Source: Desulfobulbaceae bacterium
GTDB taxonomy: Bacteria; Desulfobacterota; Desulfobulbia; Desulfobulbales; Desulfurivibrionaceae
Direction of reading: 5' to 3'
Length of the DNA stretch: 14,835 nucleotides
Assembly: GCA_003557565.1 (NCBI GenBank)
Contig: PWOG01000191.1
Span: 1-14,835 of the forward strand
Shown: positions 1 to 5,802 of the stretch, one piece after another
Layout: each line of letters opens with the position of its first letter
How positions within the stretch are numbered: the stretch's first letter is position 1
Position numbers and translations under genes: made by a program
Notes under the pieces: model-generated
Told to the model about the DNA's origin: nothing
Databases searched by the model: none
Seen by the model: the letters and a program-made list of their open reading frames with translations, nothing else

Positions 1-1
1 C

Positions 2-757
2 GAGCGCATCGGCCTGGCCAAGAAGGAAAGCCTGATTGATGTGAGCCTGCTGGAATACAGCGTGCGCGACGAATTGAACGAGTGCGCCACCCGGGTCATG
101 GGAGTAATGGAACCGTTAAAGGTGGTGATCACCAACTATCCCGAAGGGCAAAGCGAGGAACTCACCGCCTGGAATCATCCCCAGAAACCGGAGATGGGCA
201 CCCGGCCCCTGCCCTTCAGCCGGGAGATCTACATTGAGCGGGGCGACTTCATGGAGGAGCCGGTCAAAAAATTCTTCCGCCTGGCCCCGGGGCGCGAGGT
301 CCGGCTGCGCTATGCCTACTTTATCACCTGCCAGGAAGTGGTTAAGAACGATGCCGGGGAAGTGATCGAACTGCGCTGCACCTACGACCCGGCCACCCTG
401 GGCGGCAACGCCCCCGATGGCCGCAAGGTCAAGGGCACCATCCACTGGGTGGCCGCCGACCGGGCCATCAAGGCGGAAGTGCGGCTCTATGACCGCCTGT
501 TCAGCGTGGAAAGCCCGGAAAAAGAGGCCGCCGCCAACGGCGCCGACTTCAAGGATTTCATCAACCCCGATTCCCTGGTGGTCTTAAGCAACTGCCGCCT
601 GGAGCCGAGCCTGGCCAAGGCCCGGCCCGGAGAATATTACCAGTTCGAACGACAGGGCTATTTCTGCCTGGATGCCATGAATTCCACCCCACAGAAACCG
701 GTCTTCAACCGCAGCGCCACTCTGCGCGACACCTGGGGGAAAATCAGCCAAAAATAA
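2..757 (+). CDS. glnS: Glutaminyl-tRNA synthetase, C-terminal part (5' end outside window)
   Basis: This cytoplasmic enzyme charges tRNA-Gln with glutamine. An open frame enters from the window edge, so the catalytic Rossmann fold and the start codon are missing; 251 codons plus TAA are visible. The visible part opens just after the KMSKS region (RIGLAKKESLIDVSLLEYS, then a DELNE helix as in other GlnRS) and continues through the two beta-barrel anticodon-binding domains. Diagnostic stretches are RLRYAYFITC, CTYDPATLGG, VKGTIHWV and RLYDRLF in the first half. Near the end the characteristic YYQFERQGYFCLD strand and a closing LRDTWGKI follow. The internal ATG at 41 is not the real start because homology continues upstream of it. 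The presence of GlnRS means that this organism does not rely only on the GluRS/GatCAB route for Gln-tRNA. No co-transcribed gene follows; the next gene begins about 560 bp later. Confidence 0.96.
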   Translation, partial: ERIGLAKKESLIDVSLLEYSVRDELNECATRVMGVMEPLKVVITNYPEGQSEELTAWNHPQKPEMGTRPLPFSREIYIERGDFMEEPVKKFFRLAPGREVRLRYAYFITCQEVVKNDAGEVIELRCTYDPATLGGNAPDGRKVKGTIHWVAADRAIKAEVRLYDRLFSVESPEKEAAANGADFKDFINPDSLVVLSNCRLEPSLAKARPGEYYQFERQGYFCLDAMNSTPQKPVFNRSATLRDTWGKISQK

Positions 758-878
758 ATAATCCATCTGCCCGCCCGGCGCAGCCGAAAACCAGCACAAA
801 AACCAGGCTCACGAACAAGCCAAACATCTTTTTCCTTACGGCTCCCTCTTTATTTTTTGCAAGTTTCCAATCTCCCCT

Positions 879-907
879 GGCCCTCTTTCTGACAGAGAAA
901 GAGGGCT
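879..907 (+). terminator. Perfect hairpin downstream of glnS, possible terminator
   Basis: CCCTCTTTCT (881-890) and AGAAAGAGGG (896-905) form a perfect 10-bp stem around a 5-nt GACAG loop. One more G-C pair and a G-T pair extend it to 879-907. It lies 122 bp after the glnS stop. No U-tract follows on either strand, so it is not a canonical intrinsic terminator. It may be an RNA 3'-end stabiliser, a factor-dependent terminator or a palindromic repeat. Confidence 0.4.
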
Positions 908-996
908 GTCGCAGTCAGGATAAGCTGCCACAGTGAAAAAGTACACGTTTTGCTGGCAACCTCACACCCAATATTCACAACAATTTCCGCAACCAA

Positions 997-1032
997 TCAC
1001 ATGGTTTGTCCCGTAAGGGTAAGTGATCACGG
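997..1032 (+). repeat. Dispersed repeat, copy A (GTAAGYGATCACGG family)
   Basis: TCACATGGTTTGTCC (997-1011) and GGTAAGTGATCACGG (1018-1032) each match the repeat near 13.4 kb with one mismatch per 15 bases. The copies differ by a 6-base CGTAAG insertion (1012-1017) present only here. The match is 28 of 30 positions if the insertion is ignored. The repeat starts a cluster of related motifs in the glnS-PagL gap. Confidence 0.7.
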
Positions 1033-1041
1033 GGGGAAATG

Positions 1042-1057
1042 GTAAGCGGTCACAGGG
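1042..1057 (+). repeat. Dispersed repeat, copy B
   Basis: GTAAGCGGTCACAGGG is a direct copy of the core motif 23 bp downstream of the copy A core. It differs from the GTAAGCGATCACGGGG consensus at two positions. Confidence 0.6.
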
Positions 1058-1086
1058 TACCGCAGGTTATGGCACGCGGGGAGGGC

Positions 1087-1110
1087 CGGCTCACATCAGT
1101 AAGTGAGCCG
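1087..1110. repeat. Perfect stem-loop inside the repeat cluster
   Basis: CGGCTCAC (1087-1094) pairs perfectly with GTGAGCCG (1103-1110) around an 8-base loop. It sits in the middle of the 1019-1156 segment. There is no T-tract, so a terminator role is unlikely. Confidence 0.5.
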
Positions 1111-1141
1111 AGCCGCCCCGATCGCCGGCCTTAGGCGGTGA

Positions 1142-1156
1142 CCCATGATAGCTTAC
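1142..1156 (-). repeat. Dispersed repeat, copy C (inverted)
   Basis: On the minus strand this reads GTAAGCTATCATGGG, matching 13 of 15 positions of GTAAGCGATCACGGG. It is opposite in orientation to copies A and B and so closes the 138-bp segment. Confidence 0.5.
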
Positions 1157-1168
1157 TATTTTTTGCAG

Positions 1169-1214
1169 AAACCAAAGACATGGCTTGACTTTGGTTTTTT
1201 GCCGGCTGTAACCT
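1169..1214 (+). promoter_or_regulatory. Possible promoter with an overlapping inverted repeat upstream of the PagL-like gene
   Basis: TTGACT (1185-1190) resembles a sigma-70 -35 box and TAACCT (1209-1214) is a poor -10 box at 18-bp spacing. A perfect 9-bp inverted repeat, AAACCAAAG (1169-1177) and CTTTGGTTT (1189-1197), overlaps the -35 and could be an operator. The stem followed by a short T run could instead be a weak terminator. Only the inverted repeat is certain. Confidence 0.3.
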
Positions 1215-1315
1215 TAAAACAGTATGCCAACATGGCGATTACGGGCTGATTCTTCATCGATATTTCGCTGACCCTTAATATCAGCTGACGTCGCCTGAAA
1301 CAAAAAAAGAAGAAA

Positions 1316-1882
1316 ATGAGTAAATATCGATTATTAGGTATATTTGTTTTTTTTATTTTGTTTTGCTGGTCATCCATAGTTCACGGTGGGATGCAGTTCA
1401 GCCAGGGCTGGTGGAAAGCGGAGTTGACCGGGGGAGCGGGGCTGGATTTCACCACCATCGACCGGGGGGGAGATATTCTTGCCACCATCGCTGCTGAATA
1501 CGAATTTCCGGCCAGCGAGCGGATCACCCTGGGACTTAGATTTATCCCCCTCTTGATGTACAAACCCAACGGGAATGATGACGACACAGTATGGGGCGGT
1601 GGGCTGGGATTTGCCACCCGCTATTATCCCTTGGGGTCGCCTTATTATGGCTGGTATGCGGAACTTGAAGGGCACGGAATCGTGCACGAAGAGAAAATCA
1701 GGGGCAACACCTCCACTTTCAATTTCCTGATTGGAAGCGGCATTGGTTATCGATTTCACAACAACTGGCACGGCGCCGTCAAATTCGAACATATTTCCAA
1801 CGGCAACCTGGACACCAGAAACCAGTCAACCAACACCATCAGCCTGGCAATCGGATATACATTCTCCGCCCTGAAACGATGA
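1316..1882 (+). CDS. PagL-like lipid A 3-O-deacylase / acyloxyacyl hydrolase, outer membrane
   Basis: The protein has 188 residues. Residues 1-24 are a signal peptide with a hydrophobic core (LLGIFVFFILFCW) and likely cleavage near HG-G. The rest alternates aromatic and polar residues as in an 8-stranded beta-barrel and ends in YTF followed by a five-residue tail. The segment FEHISNGNLDTRNQSTNT carries the family's H-x-S-N active-site motif (H159, S161, N162). The residue 14 after the His, glutamate in classical PagL, is Asn173, as I recall for many acyloxyacyl hydrolase homologues. Known family members remove the 3-O-linked acyl chain from lipid A in the outer membrane, which modifies the surface. 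The length fits the family. The gene stands alone, convergent with the EAL gene 37 bp away. Its start follows an A-rich leader with only a weak ribosome site (AAGAAG). The leader and first codons are AT-rich compared with the surroundings. Confidence 0.82.
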   Translation: MSKYRLLGIFVFFILFCWSSIVHGGMQFSQGWWKAELTGGAGLDFTTIDRGGDILATIAAEYEFPASERITLGLRFIPLLMYKPNGNDDDTVWGGGLGFATRYYPLGSPYYGWYAELEGHGIVHEEKIRGNTSTFNFLIGSGIGYRFHNNWHGAVKFEHISNGNLDTRNQSTNTISLAIGYTFSALKR

Positions 1883-1919
1883 TCTCCAGCGGAACATCAG
1901 GTCGAAGCGGCCGGCGTCA

Positions 1920-4268
1920 TCAGCGATTATCAGTGTGCTCGTCGAGAAATGCCGGGGTCCGGCGCAGGTCCGGGCTGGGCATGCCGACATATCCTCCCTG
2001 GGAGAAATCGATACCGAGGGCGACCACTTTTTCATACACCTCCGGGGAACGCACAAACTCGGCGACCACGCCGAGGTTGAGATCACGGGCAAAACGGGTC
2101 ATTCCCTGAGCAATGGCAAAGGCCGAATCATCGCTGTCTATGTTGCGGATCAGGCTGCCGTCGATTTTGATCATATCGGCATTAAGACGCAACAGATGCT
2201 CGAAGTTGGAGTAACCGGTGCCAAAATCGTCAATATGAACCTTGCAGCCGAATGCCTGCACCTCTTCTATGAAGCCCTTGACCTGCTGATAATTGGCGAT
2301 ACCTTCGGATTCCAGAATCTCAAACACTACCCGGGGGCCAATCCCGGTCTCACGCAGGCGCCGGATGATGAAAGCTGAGGTTTCGGACCGTACCAGATCC
2401 TCGTAGGCAAGGTTGATCGAGAAGGAATAATCGCTTTCAAGAAAAGTCTGAAAAGTCTTCTCCACCATGATCCTGGTTATATCATGATAAAGGCGCAGTT
2501 TTTTAGCCACACCAAGAAATTGAGCCGGGCTGACGGGGTTTCCTTTTTCATCCAGCATGCGTACCAGGCACTCGAATTTTTCGATCCGGCCATTGTGGTT
2601 GTTCATAATCGGCTGAAAATAAGGAACGATGCGATCATCCTGAATCGCTTCCTTGAGTCGGCCGGCCCACAGCAAATTCTGTTGATACTCCTCCCGCACC
2701 TTCATGGACGGATCATACAACATGAAAGACCGGCTATGACGGCGTGCCTGCCTTAAGGCGATGTCGGCCGAGGAAAGGAAAGCCTCACCGGAAGCGGCCT
2801 CCGGTTCATCCTCGATCCGGCCCGCACCCAGGGTCACATTGATGGAGATCTCCTGATCGGCCCACTGAAAAGTCATGCCGGAGACAAATACGGCTAGTCC
2901 CCGCAGGCATCTTTCAAGGCGAGCCTGCCCCAGGTCGTCATGCAAAAGGATGGCAAATTCATCGGCGGGCATCTTGTAAAGCTCTCCGTTGCCGCAGGAA
3001 TCGATCTCAACCAGATGTTCGCGAAGCACCTCGGACAACCGGAGCATGATATGGTCGCCGCACTGATGCCCGTAAAAATCGTTAATCTCTTTGAAGCGAT
3101 CAATGTTGAGCAGGATCAGACAGTGATGGTGGCGGGCCTTGAGATCTTGCAGCAGCTTGGCGCGATTGGGCAGGCCGGTAAGGTGATCGGTATACAGTTC
3201 CTCCAGCAACCGCATGATCTTGGCCACGCCATAGAGGATTAAACCGGCCAGCAACACCACCACAATGATGGTGACCGCAAAAATCTTATAATTGGCATCG
3301 CGCATCTGACCCAGCACCGAATCGATCTCGTCCTGGGGCACACTGATCCCAAAGACCATCCCGGCCCTGGTGGTGGCGTAGAACAACCGATAGTCGCGCT
3401 GATCCACGTTAAACTGCTGGGACTGCATGGGTGTTTTGAAATCGCCGAGCTCGGCAAGTTCCAAAGAGGGTACAGGGGGGTCAAGGCTGTCTATGGACAG
3501 GGCTCCAAGCAAATTCTGGGCCTCCGGCGACTCTTCCAACGACAGGTTGGAGAGCTTGCGGTCCATGCCATCGATGAGAAAAGCAAAACTACTGGGAGTT
3601 ACATCTACCTTGCTTACCAGGCCGATGATTTCGTCGGCACTCCAATCGGTGGTAGCAAGGCCGATGATCCGGTGGTCACTATCATGAATGAAAGTGGCCA
3701 GGGTCATCACCACCTCGTCCAACAGGTGATTGAAATAGGCATCGGTCCAATAGAAATTCTGCGGCCGGGGCTGAGCTCGATCCCATTGCGGGGGCAAGGC
3801 TTTCTGGTACCAGCTGGCGCTCCGATAGTCATCATGGCCGGTGCGGTTGACCAGGTTAACCCGACCCCGGCTCCAGTAACCATAGGCGGCAAAATCTGGT
3901 ATCGCCCCGCCGAAGGCACCGGGTTCGAACCAGATACCGCCCCCAAAGGCATCTGGAAAACCCCGTACCGCCTCAAACAAGCCAGTTTCCAGGGCCTGGC
4001 TGTAGTCCGCCGGATAAATGTCATGCTGCCGGCTAAAGGCTTGGGCAAGCCGGGCCAGAGATTCGGTTTGGGCCTCCATGGCTCGATGATGGGCATCGAT
4101 GCGATCGAGGTTGGCGTAAAACGCCTCTTCTATCTGCCGCAGCCGCAATTCGGCCAGCGCCTGCTGGGAGTAATCCAGGTTGAGGGAAGACATCACCCCC
4201 ATGCCTGCCAAAAACAGGGCGACCAACAGAAAAAGAATCAGCATTATAAGCTTTTTTAGATATCTCAT
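1920..4268 (-). CDS. Membrane dCache receptor with degenerate GGDEF and EAL c-di-GMP phosphodiesterase
   Basis: The protein has 782 residues from the ATG at 4268; an in-frame GTG at 4277 is the alternative start, and neither has a clear ribosome site. Order: membrane helix (about 6-26), periplasmic dCache sensor (about 30-325, with the WYQKA and WTDAYFN strands and the IIGLATTDWS turn typical of this fold), second helix (about 330-347), GGDEF-like domain (about 358-520), EAL domain (about 535-780). The signature GGDEF is MPADEF (433-438), so cyclase activity is unlikely. The domain may bind GTP or be purely structural. The EAL residues needed for metal binding and catalysis appear present: E566 (ECLVR), N619, E650, D680-D681 in DDFGTGYS, K701, E737 and Q757. 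It therefore probably hydrolyses cyclic di-GMP in response to a periplasmic small ligand. It follows the Sel1 lipoprotein gene on the same strand, about 60 bp apart, suggesting one transcript. Confidence 0.92.
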   Translation of the reverse strand: MRYLKKLIMLILFLLVALFLAGMGVMSSLNLDYSQQALAELRLRQIEEAFYANLDRIDAHHRAMEAQTESLARLAQAFSRQHDIYPADYSQALETGLFEAVRGFPDAFGGGIWFEPGAFGGAIPDFAAYGYWSRGRVNLVNRTGHDDYRSASWYQKALPPQWDRAQPRPQNFYWTDAYFNHLLDEVVMTLATFIHDSDHRIIGLATTDWSADEIIGLVSKVDVTPSSFAFLIDGMDRKLSNLSLEESPEAQNLLGALSIDSLDPPVPSLELAELGDFKTPMQSQQFNVDQRDYRLFYATTRAGMVFGISVPQDEIDSVLGQMRDANYKIFAVTIIVVVLLAGLILYGVAKIMRLLEELYTDHLTGLPNRAKLLQDLKARHHHCLILLNIDRFKEINDFYGHQCGDHIMLRLSEVLREHLVEIDSCGNGELYKMPADEFAILLHDDLGQARLERCLRGLAVFVSGMTFQWADQEISINVTLGAGRIEDEPEAASGEAFLSSADIALRQARRHSRSFMLYDPSMKVREEYQQNLLWAGRLKEAIQDDRIVPYFQPIMNNHNGRIEKFECLVRMLDEKGNPVSPAQFLGVAKKLRLYHDITRIMVEKTFQTFLESDYSFSINLAYEDLVRSETSAFIIRRLRETGIGPRVVFEILESEGIANYQQVKGFIEEVQAFGCKVHIDDFGTGYSNFEHLLRLNADMIKIDGSLIRNIDSDDSAFAIAQGMTRFARDLNLGVVAEFVRSPEVYEKVVALGIDFSQGGYVGMPSPDLRRTPAFLDEHTDNR

Positions 4269-4328
4269 GAAAAACACAGTCGCCGTAAGAAAAGGAGAGA
4301 GCCGCCCGGCAGCGGCCGCCTTGCCTGG

Positions 4329-5570
4329 CTAGCGATTTCGTTCCAGCATGCTCCGTGTCTGCTGCTTAGCCTCGACAAGTTGTTCCTGATTGAGCCGGGA
4401 GGCCGCGATTTCCCGGGTCGTCACCATCCTTTCGTCGCCACCGATCACGGCCAGACTGGCCCAGATGTAGGCCTGGGAATAATCTCTCTCCACTCCGCGG
4501 CCATGCAGATAAAGTTCGGCCAGCGCCGACCGGGCTTCCAGCACTCCCTGTCTGGCGGCTTTGTCATACCAGGTAGCCGCGCGTGAAGGGTCAGCGGTAG
4601 CTCCTGATCCTGTTTCGTAAAAACGCCCAAGCTCGGCCTGGGCCAGGGGGTGTTCTTGCTCCGCCGCCTGGATCAGCCACTGGCTGCCTTTTTCCGGATC
4701 ACTCTCGACTCCCTCTCCCCAGGTCAACATGCTTCCGGCCCGATACTGGGCTTCCAGAAACCCATTATCCCCCGCCCGTTCAAACCAGCCCAGGGCCTTG
4801 GCCGCGTCATGTTCTACCCCCTGACCCTCCAGGTAAAGCAGTCCCAGCAGGTACTGGGCCTCGGGAAGCTGCTGCTGTTCGGCACGCTTGGCCCACTGCA
4901 CCGCTTCGGGGTATAGTTGCAGGCCCCGCAGGGCCCTGGCCAGCTGATACTGGGCCCTGGCCTCTCCCTTTTCCGCCGGCTCGCGGCATACCTGAACCGC
5001 CTCACGGTAATTTCTGATTCTGGACAGCACCAGGCAGTTTTCCAGTTGCGCCTTATCCACCTCCTCGATGGCATCGGCCACCTCGAGATCATCCTGGACG
5101 TCGCCGGGACTCGGCTCTTCAGACGGGGAAGGATGGTCGGCCGCCGCCTTGCGTTCGGCTTCTTCCACCTGTTTGGCAAAACTGCGCACCAAATCAGGGC
5201 AGGAATAACTGTAGGCCCGGCGCAGCCGGTTCAAATTGGCCTGATCCGGACTGCGGTCGGCATAAATCTCGGCAATGTCCTCACAACGCTGTTGACGCTC
5301 GTTGCGGACCTGTTCCAGCAGTTCCTCCCGCTGGGGATCGCCGTCATGTTCCTCAAGATAGCGGGTGAGCGGATCGATTTTGGGTTGCTCAAAAAGCTCG
5401 TCGACCTCCCTGCTCAGATCCTTTTCTTCGCTTACCACGGGGGCGGTGTCGGTGACGGTCTCAGTGTCGATGTCGGCTACAGGTTGCGACAGGCGTTGGA
5501 CCAAGCCGGCACAACCGCTTAACAAAAGCAGAAGCACAAACAGGACTAGCAGTCGGGGAAAACAGGACAT
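4329..5570 (-). CDS. Sel1-repeat (SLR/TPR-like) lipoprotein
   Basis: The protein has 413 residues. A longer frame begins at 5618, but the ATG at 5570 is preferred: AGGA stands 8 bases before it and the signal peptide then begins properly. MSCFPRLLVLFVLLLLLSGC ends in a lipobox (LLSGC, Cys20), so it should be lipid-anchored facing the periplasm. Residues 21-175 are acidic and low in complexity, with Cys96 and Cys124. Cys179 and Cys196 flank the first helical pair. From about 204 to 379 there are about five Sel1-type repeats, recognisable by AQYLLGLLYLEGQGVEHD, LTWGEGVESDPEKG, AELGRFYETGSGA and LAELYLHGRGVERDY. The tail is helical and charged. Sel1 proteins act as protein-protein scaffolds. Next to a dCache-EAL receptor, an accessory or sensing role at the envelope is plausible but inferred. 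Confidence 0.85.
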   Translation of the reverse strand: MSCFPRLLVLFVLLLLLSGCAGLVQRLSQPVADIDTETVTDTAPVVSEEKDLSREVDELFEQPKIDPLTRYLEEHDGDPQREELLEQVRNERQQRCEDIAEIYADRSPDQANLNRLRRAYSYSCPDLVRSFAKQVEEAERKAAADHPSPSEEPSPGDVQDDLEVADAIEEVDKAQLENCLVLSRIRNYREAVQVCREPAEKGEARAQYQLARALRGLQLYPEAVQWAKRAEQQQLPEAQYLLGLLYLEGQGVEHDAAKALGWFERAGDNGFLEAQYRAGSMLTWGEGVESDPEKGSQWLIQAAEQEHPLAQAELGRFYETGSGATADPSRAATWYDKAARQGVLEARSALAELYLHGRGVERDYSQAYIWASLAVIGGDERMVTTREIAASRLNQEQLVEAKQQTRSMLERNR

Positions 5571-5695
5571 TAAAATTTTCCTGCAAAAGGCGGTAATTGG
5601 GTCACGGGGTGTAAGCAAACAAACTCATTGGCCATAAAAAGCAGCCGCCGGCAACACCCCGCACACTTTAATAAATCAAAACAAATAGCTTTACA

Positions 5696-5724
5696 TCTCT
5701 AGCGGCTGCCGGTCAGCTTGTCAA
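5696..5724 (-). promoter_or_regulatory. Possible sigma-70 promoter for the Sel1-EAL operon
   Basis: On the minus strand a perfect TTGACA (5724-5719) is followed after exactly 17 bases by TAGAGA (5701-5696). The -35 is consensus and the -10 is weak (3 of 6). It would give a leader of roughly 120 bases before the Sel1 start at 5570. The rest of the 5571-5802 gap shows only a long-loop 8-bp inverted repeat (GCAGCCGC at 5641, GCGGCTGC at 5702) and no gene. Confidence 0.35.
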
Positions 5725-5802
5725 CCAAAATTCCCCAGGGCCAACGGCTGCTCGCCGAACTAATTCAAAAGTGCAAAACCGCGCTTTATAACAACCCAGC
5801 AA

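Larger units (their letters stand above)
1019..1156. mobile_element. MITE-like or IS-end remnant bounded by GTAAG...CTTAC inverted repeats
   Basis: The 138-bp segment begins GTAAGTGATCACGGG and ends with its inverse CCCATGATAGCTTAC (1142-1156); the ends pair with about 3 mismatches over 15. A second direct copy of the end motif, GTAAGCGGTCACAGGG, lies 23 bp inside the left end (1042-1057). In between is a perfect 8-bp hairpin (1087-1110). There is no coding capacity. Short non-coding DNA with inverted ends and repeated sub-terminal motifs is what a deletion derivative of an insertion sequence looks like. GTAA termini recall IS66-type ends, and multiple end repeats recall IS21-type ends. I cannot assign a family, and no clear target duplication is visible. 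Confidence 0.35.

Noticed and set aside
1156..1377. Small minus-strand open frame in the AT-rich region before the PagL-like gene
   Set aside because: It overlaps the signal peptide of the plus-strand gene, is composed of A/T-run-derived residues, and shows no domain.
5725..5802. Terminator after the U32 gene (imperfect AAAGCGC/GCACTTT hairpin)
   Set aside because: On the transcribed minus strand the stem has a C-A mismatch, and no U-tract follows.
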